Source: Dyella kyungheensis (GTDB lineage: Bacteria; Pseudomonadota; Gammaproteobacteria; Xanthomonadales; Rhodanobacteraceae). From it: 64,000 bases of DNA. The stretch lies in contig NZ_JADIKC010000005.1 of NCBI RefSeq assembly GCF_016905005.1, positions 310,001 to 374,000 on the forward strand. The letters are read 5' to 3'. The notes beneath the pieces were generated by a model, which saw only the letters and a program-made list of their open reading frames with translations, was not told where the DNA came from and made no database searches. This document shows positions 43,291 through 51,684 of the stretch, piece after piece. The first letter of the stretch is position 1, and the number at the start of each line of letters is the position of its first letter. The position numbers were made by a program, and so were the translations under genes.

Positions 43291-44397
43291 ATGTGGCTGC
43301 TCGTTTGCGCCATCGCCCCCGCCGTGATGTGGCTGGGGTTGCTGCTGGTGCCCTGGCGGCCGTGGAGCACGCGCGAGCATCTCGAAGCCGATCCGTTGAT
43401 CGGGGTTCCCTTCGACGACATCACCGTGTTGATTCCCGCGCGCAACGAGGCGGATGTGATCGGCACGACGCTGCGTGCCTTGCAGCAGCAGGGGGCCGGG
43501 CTTCAGGTGATCGTGATCGACGATCAATCGAACGACAGCACGGCCAATGTGGCCAGTTCCTATCCGAACGTGCGGGTGATTGCCGGTGCGCCCTTGCCGG
43601 AGGGATGGGCGGGCAAGTTGTGGGCGCTGGAGCAGGGCAGGCGACACGTGCGTACGCCACTGACCTTGTTGCTGGATGCGGATATCGAACTGCGCCCCGG
43701 CATGCTGTCGAGGTTGTTGCAGCACAAGCAGCGCGAGCAGCGTCAATTCGTGTCGATCATGGCGGACCTGCGCCGTACCAGTTTCTGGGATCGCCTGTTG
43801 CTGCCCGCGTTCGTCTACTACTTCAAGCTGCTTTATCCGTTTGCGGTTTCGAACTCGCGCTCGAAGCTGGTGGCGGCGGGCGCGGGTGGTTGCATCCTGG
43901 TGGACACGGATATGCTCGAACGCATCGGCGCTTTCGCCAGCCTGCGCGATGCGTTGATCGATGACTGCGCACTGGCCCGCCAGGTGAAACGCGCCGGTGG
44001 CCGCAGCTGGATTGGCTTGAGTCGCGACGTGGTGAGCCTGCGGCCCTACGGCAGCTTCGACGCCATCCATCGCATGGTGGCGCGCTCGGCCTTCACCCAG
44101 CTGGGTTATTCGAGCGCCGTGCTGCTGCTGGTGACGGCGTTGTTCCTGCTCGCCTATGGCGCCCCGCTGGTATTGCTGGGCGTGCCGCAGGTGTGGCCAT
44201 GGGCATGGCTGGCGTTGATCGCCATGATGCTGGGCTATCTGCCCATGCTCAGGTACTACCGCATGTCCGGCTGGTGGGCGCTGCTGCTGCCGCTGGGCGC
44301 AGCCCTGTACCTGGGCATGACCTGGAGTTCGGCGCTGCGTTACTGGCGCGGCGAGCGCTCCCAATGGAAGGGGCGGGTGTACCGGGTGGGTGGCTGA
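43291..44397 (+). CDS. hpnB: Hopene-associated glycosyltransferase HpnB
   Basis: A 368-residue GT2 membrane glycosyltransferase with an N-terminal helix (1-20) and four or five C-terminal helices from about residue 270. The catalytic part carries VLIPARNEADVIG, VIVIDDQSNDSTANV, LLLDADIELRPG (DxD) and RMVARSAFTQLGY. HpnB is found in many hopanoid clusters and its acceptor is undefined. It follows hpnH in an operon and ends at a weak hairpin with a T-rich tail. Confidence 0.88.
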   Translation: MWLLVCAIAPAVMWLGLLLVPWRPWSTREHLEADPLIGVPFDDITVLIPARNEADVIGTTLRALQQQGAGLQVIVIDDQSNDSTANVASSYPNVRVIAGAPLPEGWAGKLWALEQGRRHVRTPLTLLLDADIELRPGMLSRLLQHKQREQRQFVSIMADLRRTSFWDRLLLPAFVYYFKLLYPFAVSNSRSKLVAAGAGGCILVDTDMLERIGAFASLRDALIDDCALARQVKRAGGRSWIGLSRDVVSLRPYGSFDAIHRMVARSAFTQLGYSSAVLLLVTALFLLAYGAPLVLLGVPQVWPWAWLALIAMMLGYLPMLRYYRMSGWWALLLPLGAALYLGMTWSSALRYWRGERSQWKGRVYRVGG

Positions 44398-44413
44398 ATC
44401 GCCTTTTGATTCA
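44395..44413 (+). terminator. Weak terminator after hpnB
   Basis: TGAATC and GATTCA can pair around a 7-base loop, beginning within the hpnB stop codon, and T-rich sequence (ATCGTTTGAGTTTT) follows. The 6-bp stem is AT-rich, so termination would be partial. Confidence 0.3.
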
Positions 44414-44477
44414 ATCGTTTGAGTTTTCCTCCTGCCGGGGCCCTGAATCTCGCTCGGTGAGAATGCCAACGTGCTAT

Positions 44478-44502
44478 CTTGATTGTCGGCCCACTAATCA
44501 AG
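44478..44502 (+). promoter_or_regulatory. Inverted repeat operator before the mutasome operon
   Basis: CTTGATT and its complement AATCAAG are separated by 11 bases (18 bases centre-to-centre) and lie 8 bases before the start codon of the UmuD/LexA-like gene. The AT-rich arms stand out in GC-rich surroundings. A protein here would block initiation; a LexA-family regulator is the natural candidate. Confidence 0.5.
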
Positions 44503-44509
44503 TCGCCTC

Positions 44510-45079
44510 ATGCCTCCTTCCGACCACGGTGGACGCCGCCCGGGAGCCGGTCGTCCCGCCGGTGAACCCAGTCAGCGTATTCGCGTCCCTGACAGCCAGG
44601 TGCCGGGCGTATTGGCTTATCTGGAGGCCTATCGCAGCCCGGCCACGCTGGAGGCGCCGCGTCCCGTGTCGCTGGAGCCGTCGACGGTCGCCTTGACGGC
44701 CTTTCTCAGCCGCGTGCCGGCGGGCGTGCCCTCGGTGGCGGACGACGACGTGGACGAAGTGGTCGACCTCAACGAGCATCTCGTGCTGCGTGGGCATGAG
44801 CCGAGCACCTTCATCATCCGCGTGTCGGGTTGGTCGATGATCGGCGCCGGCATCTTCGACGGCGACGAAGTGCTGGTGGATCGCGCGCTCACTTCGCGCC
44901 AGGGCGACATCGTGGTGGCGGTGGTCAACAACGAACTGACCATCAAGCGGCTGGGCAAGGTGGATGGCCATATCGCGCTGCTGCCGGAGAACGCGCACTT
45001 CAAGCCCATCGTGTTCCGCGAGGGCGAGACGCTCAGCGTGTGGGGCGTGGTCACGCGCTGCCTGCGCACGTTGCGCTGA
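44510..45079 (+). CDS. UmuD/LexA-like self-cleaving S24 peptidase
   Basis: A 189-residue member of the LexA/UmuD family. The catalytic dyad is Ser109 in VSGWSMIGAGI and Lys146 in NNELTIKRL, and the expected self-cleavage bond is Ala71-Gly72 (SRVPAGVPSVADD). The segment VVDLNEHLVL matches UmuD. Its N-terminus has no LexA-type winged helix; instead residues 8-18 are basic, GRRPGAGRPAG, a motif found in small DNA-binding proteins. It therefore may be either a UmuD-type polymerase subunit or an atypical regulator of the operon. ImuA follows 17 bases downstream. Damage-induced RecA cleavage is inferred from the family. Confidence 0.8.
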   Translation: MPPSDHGGRRPGAGRPAGEPSQRIRVPDSQVPGVLAYLEAYRSPATLEAPRPVSLEPSTVALTAFLSRVPAGVPSVADDDVDEVVDLNEHLVLRGHEPSTFIIRVSGWSMIGAGIFDGDEVLVDRALTSRQGDIVVAVVNNELTIKRLGKVDGHIALLPENAHFKPIVFREGETLSVWGVVTRCLRTLR

Positions 45080-45096
45080 ATCGGAGCCATGCGCCC

Positions 45097-45720
45097 ATGG
45101 GCCAGCTCGTTGCACTCGATTCGCTCTTGCACAGCCGCCAGGTCTGGCAGGGGCGTGCCGCGCCGCAACCGTCGGGCAGCCAGCCGACCGGCTGGCCCAC
45201 GCTGGATTCGGCACTGCCCAGCGGCGGCTGGCCCGAGCATGCAATGACCGAAATCCTGCTGCCCGCCGATGGCGTGGGCGAGCTGCAGTTGCTGTTGCCC
45301 ACGCTGGCGCGGCTCACCCGCGAAGGACGTCCGGTGATGGTGATCTCGCCGCCGTACGTGCCGTATGTGGCGGGCTGGGAAGCGCGCGGCGTGGTGATGT
45401 CGCAAGTGGATATCGTGCGCGCGGACGAACGCGACGTGCTCTGGGCCGCCGAACAATGCCTGCGCTCGGCCAGTTGCGCGGCCGTGCTGGCGTGGCCCGC
45501 GCATGCCGACGATCGTGCCTTGCGCCGATTGCAGGTGGCCGCCGATACCGGCAAGGCGCTGGCATTCGTGTTCCGCGATCGCCGCCATGCCGTGCAGGCG
45601 TCGCCGGCAGCCTTGCGGCTGGAGCTGGAAAGCACTCCCACGTGGCAGGTGCGCGTGCGCAAATGCCGTGGCGGCAATCCGCCGGTGAGCGCGGTACCAC
45701 TCGTTTCCGGCTGGTCGTAA
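45097..45720 (+). CDS. imuA: ImuA, RecA/SulA-like mutasome protein
   Basis: A 207-residue protein of the ImuA group, related to SulA and the RecA core but without a Walker A motif. Recognisable segments are GWPTLDSALPSGGWP near residue 28 and the LQLLLPTLARLTREGRPVMVISPP strand-helix. ATG 45097 follows GGAG by about 10 bases. In Pseudomonas, Xanthomonas and Caulobacter ImuA, ImuB and DnaE2 act together in translesion synthesis. ImuB begins 6 bases later. Confidence 0.87.
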   Translation: MGQLVALDSLLHSRQVWQGRAAPQPSGSQPTGWPTLDSALPSGGWPEHAMTEILLPADGVGELQLLLPTLARLTREGRPVMVISPPYVPYVAGWEARGVVMSQVDIVRADERDVLWAAEQCLRSASCAAVLAWPAHADDRALRRLQVAADTGKALAFVFRDRRHAVQASPAALRLELESTPTWQVRVRKCRGGNPPVSAVPLVSGWS

Positions 45721-45726
45721 AGCATC

Positions 45727-47139
45727 ATGCTCTGGGCCTGCATTCTGCTGCCGCAACTGGCGCTGGACGGTGTCCTCCGGCGACGGCCGCCATCGGACGA
45801 GCCGCTGGTGCTGGTGAGTGGCCCCGCGCAGGCGCGCATCGTGCATGCGGCCAATGCGTCGGCGCGTGCAACAGGCATTTATCGCGGGCAGAAGTTGGTC
45901 GCTGCGCAGGCCTTGCTGCAGCAGTTCGCGATGGTCGAGCACGACGCGGAAGACGAGGCGCGCTGGCATCGCCTGCTGGCCGCATGGGCGTATCGCTACA
46001 GCGCCGAGGTCGGCTTGTATGCACATGCCGTGGTGCTGGAGGTCAGCCGCAGTCTCAACCTGTTCGGGCCGTGGCCGCGCTTTGAATCGCTGTTGCGCGA
46101 CGACCTGAGGGAACTCGGTTTCCGCCACCGTATCGCGCTTGCGCCGACGCCGCACGCGGCCTATGTGCTGGCCGGCATGCACGATGGTCTTGCGGTGATG
46201 TCGCCGGAGCTGCTGCGCGAAGCGCTGTCGCCCGTGCCGATTGCGCGGGCACGCCTGCCGCTGGATGCGGCGCAGGGTCTGCCATCGATGGGCATACGCA
46301 CGCTGGGACAGGCGTTCAAATTGCCGCGCGCCGGCCTGCAGCGCCGTTTCGGCGGAGAGCTGGTGGCGCAACTCGATCGCCTCACCGGCGACGAACCCAC
46401 GCCGATCGACAGTTACCGTCCGCCCGATGCGTTCGAGCAGCGTATGGAGTGGACGCATGAGATCGAACACGTCGAAGCGCTGGTGTTTCCGTTGCGCCGT
46501 CTTACTAGCGACCTGGCGGCGTATCTCGCCGGTCGCGATGGCGGCGTGCAGCGTTTCGAGCTGGAGCTGGAACACAGCAGCGGTGCGCCGACGCGCGTGA
46601 CGGTGGGCATGTTGACCGCGGCTCGCGATGCCAGCCTGTTGTTCGACTGCGCGCGCGGACGGTTCGAACGTCTTGAGTTGCCGCAACCGGTGCTGGCCAT
46701 GCGCCTGGTGGCAAGCGAGCTGCCGCCGTTCGTGCCGGCGGGCCGCGATCTGTTCGATACGCGCCCGGTGAATGCCGTGCCGCTGGAGCAATTGCGCGAA
46801 CGCTTGCGCGCGCGCCTGGGCGAGCAGGCGATCCAGCAGCTGCATCGCACGGTCGATCCGCGCCCGGAAAAGGCGCAATCGGATGCATCGCATGTGAAAG
46901 CGGCAACCCTGCCCGAAACCCTGCCGCGCCCCACCTGGCTGCTGGACACGCCGCGCCCCCTGCGCGGACCGCTGCCCGAGGTGCTCGCCGGTCCCGAGCG
47001 CATCGAAACCGGCTGGTGGGATGGCGGCGATATCCGGCGCGACTACTACGTGGTGCGCACCTCGCAAGGGCAGTGCGCGTGGGTGTTCTGCGCGCCGGGC
47101 GAGCAGGGTAACTGGATGTTGCATGGGTGGTTCGCATGA
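45727..47139 (+). CDS. imuB: ImuB, inactive Y-family polymerase homologue
   Basis: A 470-residue Y-family polymerase relative acting as an adaptor for DnaE2. The N-terminus [13 protein letters not shown] replaces the catalytic DxD of real Y-family enzymes, and no acidic SLDE-type site is seen in the palm, so it should not copy DNA. Palm, finger and little-finger regions remain (for example the helix-hairpin-helix-like [21 protein letters not shown]). Near residue 340 GRDLFD resembles a beta-clamp-binding motif, and the C-terminus holds an extra region that contacts DnaE2 in other species. Its TGA overlaps the dnaE2 ATG. Confidence 0.88.
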   Translation: MLWACILLPQLALDGVLRRRPPSDEPLVLVSGPAQARIVHAANASARATGIYRGQKLVAAQALLQQFAMVEHDAEDEARWHRLLAAWAYRYSAEVGLYAHAVVLEVSRSLNLFGPWPRFESLLRDDLRELGFRHRIALAPTPHAAYVLAGMHDGLAVMSPELLREALSPVPIARARLPLDAAQGLPSMGIRTLGQAFKLPRAGLQRRFGGELVAQLDRLTGDEPTPIDSYRPPDAFEQRMEWTHEIEHVEALVFPLRRLTSDLAAYLAGRDGGVQRFELELEHSSGAPTRVTVGMLTAARDASLLFDCARGRFERLELPQPVLAMRLVASELPPFVPAGRDLFDTRPVNAVPLEQLRERLRARLGEQAIQQLHRTVDPRPEKAQSDASHVKAATLPETLPRPTWLLDTPRPLRGPLPEVLAGPERIETGWWDGGDIRRDYYVVRTSQGQCAWVFCAPGEQGNWMLHGWFA

Positions 47140-50100
47140 GCGATTACGCCGAGCTGCATTGCCTGTCGAACTTCTCGTTCCAGCGTGGCGCGTCGAGTGC
47201 GCGCGAATTGTTCGAGCGGGCGAAGGAATGCGGCTATCGCGCGCTGGCGGTCACCGACGAATGTTCGCTGGCCGGTATCGTGCGTGCCTACGAGGCTTCG
47301 CGCGACACAGGCTTGAAGTTGATCGTGGGCGCGGAATTCCAGCTCGAGCACGGCCCGAAGTTGGTGCTGCTGTGCGAGAACCTGCTCGGTTACACCTCGC
47401 TGTGTGCGCTCATTACCCGTGGCCGCCGCGTGGCGGAGAAGGGCACGTATCGCGTGACGCGCGAGGATTTCGCCGATGGCCTGCCCGGCACGCTGGCGCT
47501 GTGGCTGCCGCAGGCCGAGTTGAATCCTGCGCATGGCACATGGTTGAAAACCCTGTTTGCCGAACGCCTGTGGCTGGCGGTGGAGTTGCATCGCGGCCCT
47601 GACGATGCCCGCCGTTTTGCCGACCTGCAGGCGTTGGCTGCGGCGCTGGAGCTGCCGATGGTCGCTGCCGGCGATGTGCATATGCACGTGCGCCGCCGTC
47701 GCGCCCTGCAGGACGTGATGACGGCGATCCGCTACCACCGCACCGTGGCCGACGCGGGCGACCTGTTGTTTCCCAATGGCGAGCGGCACCTGCGCACGCG
47801 CGAGGCGCTGTCGGCGATCTATCCCGATCCATTGATGGAAGAAAGCGTGCGCATCGCCGAGCGCTGCCATTTCGTGATGACGGATCTGAAATACCGCTAT
47901 CCCGCCGAGCTGGTACCCGAAGGTCATACGCCCACCACATGGCTGCGGCAGTTGACGGAAGAGGGCGTGCGCTGGCGCTGGCCGCAAGGTGAGCCGCGCA
48001 AGGTGAGGGAGCAGATCGAATACGAGCTGGCACTGGTCGAGCAGCTGAAGTACGAGTCGTACTTCCTCACCGTGCAGGAGATCGTGGCCTTCGCGCGAAG
48101 CAAGCAGATCCTTTGCCAGGGGCGCGGCTCGGCGGCGAATTCGGCCGTCTGCTACGCACTGGGCGTGACGGCGGTGGATCCGGCCACCACCACGCTGCTG
48201 GTCGAGCGTTTCATCTCGGCCGAGCGCGACGAGCCGCCGGACATCGACATCGACTTCGAGCACGAGCGGCGCGAAGAAGTGATCCAGCACATCTACCAGA
48301 AATACGGCCGTGAGCGCGCCGCGCTGGCCGCGACGGTGATCTGTTATCGCGGCCGCAGCGCCGTGCGCGATGTGGCGCGTGTGCTGGGGCTGCCGTCGGA
48401 CCAGATCGACCTGCTGTCGCGCACCTTCTCCTGGAATGACGGCGACGACCCGCTGGATGGCCGTCTGCGGGAGCGCGGCTTCGATCCGGACAGTCCGCTG
48501 CTGAAACGCGTGATCGCGCTGACCTACGAGCTGATGGATTTCCCGCGCCATCTTTCCCAGCACGTGGGCGGCTTCGTCATTTCCGATCAGCCGCTGTCGC
48601 ATCTGGTGCCGGTGGAAAACGCCTCGATGCCCGATCGCACCATCATCCAGTGGGACAAGGACGATCTGGACACCATGCGGCTGCTCAAGGTCGATTGCCT
48701 GGCGCTGGGCATGCTCACCTGCATCCGCAAATGCCTCAAGCTGTTGGAGACGCATCATGGCCGCGTGGAAACGCTGGCCTCGATGCCGAAGGAGGATGAG
48801 CAAACCTACGAGTTGATCCGCGCAGCCGACACCATCGGCGTGTTCCAGATCGAATCGCGCGCGCAGATGGCCATGCTGCCGCGGCATCGGCCGGAGAATT
48901 TCTACGACCTGGTGATCCAGGTGGCGATCGTGCGGCCCGGGCCCATCCAGGGCGACATGGTGCATCCGTATCTGCGCCGCAAGCGTGGCGAGGAGCCGGT
49001 CACCTATCCGTCCGAAGCGCTCAAGGATGTGTTCGAGCGCACGCTCGGCGTGCCGCTGTTCCAGGAACAGGTGATGAAGCTGGCGATCGTGGCGGCCGAA
49101 TACTCGCCGGGCGAGGCCGATCAATTGCGCCGTTCCATGGCCGCATGGCGGCGCAATGGCGACATGGAGATCCATCGCCAGAAGCTGATGGCCGGCATGT
49201 TGAAGAACGGTTTCACGCAGGAGTTCGCCGCGCGCCTGTTCGAGCAGATCAAGGGCTTCGGCTCCTACGGTTTTCCCGAAAGCCATGCGGCCAGTTTCGC
49301 CTTGCTGGTGTATGCGAGCTGCTGGCTCAAGCGCCATTACCGCGCGGCGTTCATGTGCGCGCTGCTCAACGCCCAGCCGATGGGTTTCTACGGGCCCAGC
49401 CAGCTGGTGCAGGACACGCAACGCCATGGCATCAAGGCGCGGCCGGTGGACGTGCGCTACAGCGATTGGGACAACACGCTCGAAGCGGACCCTTCATCAA
49501 ACGGCGGCTATGCACTGAGGCTGGGCTTCCGGCAGGTGCGCGGTTGCCGCGAGGAGGTGATGCTGCAACTGATGGCGGCGCGTGCGCAGCGACCTTTCGA
49601 TGACGTGGCCGACCTGTGCGCGCGCGCCGGACTCAACAAGCATCAGCAGGAAGCCCTGGCCGAAGCCGATGCCTTGCGTGGACTGGCCGGACACCGCCAT
49701 CGCGCACGCTGGGCCATGGCCGGTATCGAGGCGCAGTTGCCGCTGTTCGGCAACACCAGCCCGGTGGAAGAGGAGGTGGTCTTGCCGCCGCCTTCGCAAG
49801 GCGAAAACACGCTGGCCGATTACGCCCGCACGGGACTCAGCCTGGGGCCGCATCCCGTGCAACAGATTCGTGCGCGCCTGCGTGCCGCGAGCTGCCTGGA
49901 TTCGAGAAGCCTGCAGCATCGCCCGCATGCCAGCCGGGTGCGCGCTGCCGGATTGGTCACGCAGCGCCAGCGGCCGCAAACCGCCAGCGGCGTCACCTTC
50001 ATCACCCTCGAAGACGAGTTCGGACCGATCAACGTGGTGGTGTGGAGCCATGTGGCCGAGCGCCAGCGGCGCATCTTCCTCGAATCGCGCCTGCTGGGCG

Positions 50101-50213
50101 TGGACGGCCGCTGGGAACACGCCGATGGCGTGAGCCATCTCATCGCGCATCGGCTGATCGACATGAGCGAGCTGCTGGGGTCGCTCGACAGCCGTTCGCG
50201 CGATTTCCACTGA
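47136..50213 (+). CDS. dnaE2: Error-prone DNA polymerase DnaE2
   Basis: A 1025-residue C-family polymerase that copies past DNA damage with ImuA-ImuB. The PHP domain at the N-terminus has [10 protein letters not shown], where HxN replaces HxH, so proofreading is unlikely. The catalytic aspartates lie in [14 protein letters not shown] near residue 368. Other signatures are [27 protein letters not shown] and [14 protein letters not shown]. An OB-fold ([13 protein letters not shown]) lies near the end. ATG 47136 overlaps imuB; an upstream in-frame GTG is not needed. It ends 9 bases from the convergent SDR gene, and no terminator is visible. Confidence 0.95.
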   Translation: MSDYAELHCLSNFSFQRGASSARELFERAKECGYRALAVTDECSLAGIVRAYEASRDTGLKLIVGAEFQLEHGPKLVLLCENLLGYTSLCALITRGRRVAEKGTYRVTREDFADGLPGTLALWLPQAELNPAHGTWLKTLFAERLWLAVELHRGPDDARRFADLQALAAALELPMVAAGDVHMHVRRRRALQDVMTAIRYHRTVADAGDLLFPNGERHLRTREALSAIYPDPLMEESVRIAERCHFVMTDLKYRYPAELVPEGHTPTTWLRQLTEEGVRWRWPQGEPRKVREQIEYELALVEQLKYESYFLTVQEIVAFARSKQILCQGRGSAANSAVCYALGVTAVDPATTTLLVERFISAERDEPPDIDIDFEHERREEVIQHIYQKYGRERAALAATVICYRGRSAVRDVARVLGLPSDQIDLLSRTFSWNDGDDPLDGRLRERGFDPDSPLLKRVIALTYELMDFPRHLSQHVGGFVISDQPLSHLVPVENASMPDRTIIQWDKDDLDTMRLLKVDCLALGMLTCIRKCLKLLETHHGRVETLASMPKEDEQTYELIRAADTIGVFQIESRAQMAMLPRHRPENFYDLVIQVAIVRPGPIQGDMVHPYLRRKRGEEPVTYPSEALKDVFERTLGVPLFQEQVMKLAIVAAEYSPGEADQLRRSMAAWRRNGDMEIHRQKLMAGMLKNGFTQEFAARLFEQIKGFGSYGFPESHAASFALLVYASCWLKRHYRAAFMCALLNAQPMGFYGPSQLVQDTQRHGIKARPVDVRYSDWDNTLEADPSSNGGYALRLGFRQVRGCREEVMLQLMAARAQRPFDDVADLCARAGLNKHQQEALAEADALRGLAGHRHRARWAMAGIEAQLPLFGNTSPVEEEVVLPPPSQGENTLADYARTGLSLGPHPVQQIRARLRAASCLDSRSLQHRPHASRVRAAGLVTQRQRPQTASGVTFITLEDEFGPINVVVWSHVAERQRRIFLESRLLGVDGRWEHADGVSHLIAHRLIDMSELLGSLDSRSRDFH

Positions 50214-50222
50214 GGGGTGCCG

Positions 50223-50945
50223 TCAGGCGGCAGCGCGACCGATCGATGCGCCGCCGTCGACATAGAGTGTCTGCCCGGTGATGTAGCTGGCGCCATCGGA
50301 CAGCAGGAACTCCACCGTCGCCGCCAGTTCGTCCGGCTTGCCCAGGCGCTTCATGGGAACCACGGCGAGGAAGCGTTGCTCGGCCTCGCTGCCTTCAGGC
50401 GTGTTTGCGCGGAACAGCTCCGTTTCCGTCGGACCTGGCGCCACCGCATTCACCGTGATGCCGCTTTCGGCGAGTTCCAGCCCCCAGGTGCGGGTGAAAC
50501 TGTTCACCGCAGCCTTGGCGGCGGCGTAGGACGTGCGCTGCGCGTAACCCAGCGCGACCAGGCTGGTGATGTTTACCACGCGCCCCCAACCCTTCGCGCG
50601 CATCTGCGGCAGCAACGCCTGCACGGCCTGGACGGTGGGTACGAGGTTGATGCGAAGCACGTCGTCGAGGTCGTCCAGGTCCACCTCGCCAATCGGCGCC
50701 ACGCGCACATAGCCGACGTTGTTGACCACGCCGTCGAAGGAGTATCGCTCGACCAGCGCTTTCAGCGCCTTGTCGGTGGCCTCGCGATCGCCGAGATCGA
50801 CCGAGACCAAAGTCCCAGGGAAATCCGGCTCGTCGACGTTTCGCGCCAGGCCCACGACGTGGTGTCCTGCCTTGGCGAGACGATGGGAAATGGCGCGGCC
50901 GATACCTTTGGTGGCGCCGGTGACGAGAAAAGTGCGGGATGACAT
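50223..50945 (-). CDS. SDR family oxidoreductase (TetR-linked)
   Basis: A 240-residue classical SDR. It has TGATKGIG (9-16), NNVG in VVNNVGYV, Ser in VVNITSLVALG and YAAAK as the Tyr-Lys pair, with the C-terminus TLYVDGGASIG. It resembles 3-oxoacyl-ACP reductase-like enzymes but its substrate cannot be named. It lies 32 bases downstream of the tetR-type gene on the same strand, so both are read from the promoter at 51589-51634. Confidence 0.88.
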   Translation of the reverse strand: MSSRTFLVTGATKGIGRAISHRLAKAGHHVVGLARNVDEPDFPGTLVSVDLGDREATDKALKALVERYSFDGVVNNVGYVRVAPIGEVDLDDLDDVLRINLVPTVQAVQALLPQMRAKGWGRVVNITSLVALGYAQRTSYAAAKAAVNSFTRTWGLELAESGITVNAVAPGPTETELFRANTPEGSEAEQRFLAVVPMKRLGKPDELAATVEFLLSDGASYITGQTLYVDGGASIGRAAA

Positions 50946-50977
50946 GAGGGGGCTCCAGCGATTGGGGGGGGATTTCT

Positions 50978-51574
50978 TCAGCGATGTTTCGAGATGCCGG
51001 CAGCTTTCAGCGCCGTAGCCACGGCAGCGGTCATGCTGGCGCGGTCGGCATTGATGCGAGCCATCACGCGAAGGCCGAGCAGGACAGCCAATAGATGCGC
51101 GGAGGCGTCCGCGGCGGAAACGGTTGACGGCACCTCGCCAGTGCGACGGCCGGCCAACAGGCAGCGACGGAAAAAGGCGCGGATGGCGTCGATTTCGGTT
51201 GCAATGGCGGCGCGCAGCTCAGGCGCGTCGGGCGTTGCTTCCAGCGCCGAGTTCACCAGAAAACAGCCGCGCTGTTGCCTATCGGATAGCGAACGTTCGA
51301 TGACTTCGTTGAAGAACGCGGCGACAGCCTCGCTGGGTGCCAATGTTTGTTCCAGGCGATCGATGCGCTCCCGCAGCGTTGCGTCCAGGTAATGCTGCAA
51401 GGCCCGCTGGAACAATGCCTGCTTGTCGCCGAACGCGTTGTACAGGCTGGTCACCGTCAAGCCGGTGCGCTGCGCCAGGTCGCGCGTGGAGGTGGCCTCG
51501 TAGCCACGCGTCCAGAATGCCTCGGCAACGGCTTGGAGGGTTTTCTGTTCGTCGAATTCGCGTGGCCGTGCCAT
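50978..51574 (-). CDS. TetR family transcriptional regulator
   Basis: A 198-residue TetR repressor. The HTH lies in residues 24-47 (GYEATSTRDLAQRTGLTVTSLYNAFGDK), with the following EQALF-type helix; the C-terminal domain has the TetR_C/YcdC-like pattern (QQRGCFLVNSALEATPDAPELRAAI). The clear inverted repeat 15 bases upstream of the start is its likely operator. It precedes the SDR and probably controls that gene, as in systems that sense reactive electrophiles such as NemR-type regulators, which it resembles in GCFLVNSALE. Confidence 0.9.
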   Translation of the reverse strand: MARPREFDEQKTLQAVAEAFWTRGYEATSTRDLAQRTGLTVTSLYNAFGDKQALFQRALQHYLDATLRERIDRLEQTLAPSEAVAAFFNEVIERSLSDRQQRGCFLVNSALEATPDAPELRAAIATEIDAIRAFFRRCLLAGRRTGEVPSTVSAADASAHLLAVLLGLRVMARINADRASMTAAVATALKAAGISKHR

Positions 51575-51588
51575 GGCGTATCTCGTTT

Positions 51589-51634
51589 TGTAACGGTCGG
51601 AACAATATTATGTATCGACCGTTACAGAATTCAA
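51589..51634 (-). promoter_or_regulatory. Promoter and TetR operator of the tetR-SDR operon
   Basis: Inverted arms TGTAACGGTCG (51589-51599) and CGACCGTTACA (51616-51626) are exact 11-base complements separated by 16 bases. On the minus strand a -35 TTGAAT (plus 51629-51634) and a -10 TAATAT (plus 51605-51610) are 18 bases apart, so one arm lies within the spacer and the other follows the -10. A dimer pair bound to the arms would shut the promoter. Confidence 0.75.
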
Positions 51635-51684
51635 GTGCCATCGAACGTGAGGCGGTGGAACGCCCCGTCCGCAGGGTGAAAGGG

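Noticed and set aside
44460-44510. Canonical LexA box before the mutasome operon
   Set aside because: No CTGT-N8-ACAG or GTAC/GTGC-type LexA2 site is seen; only the CTTGATT inverted repeat is supported.
47046-49427. Long open frame opposite dnaE2
   Set aside because: Antisense to conserved dnaE2 with no motif of its own.
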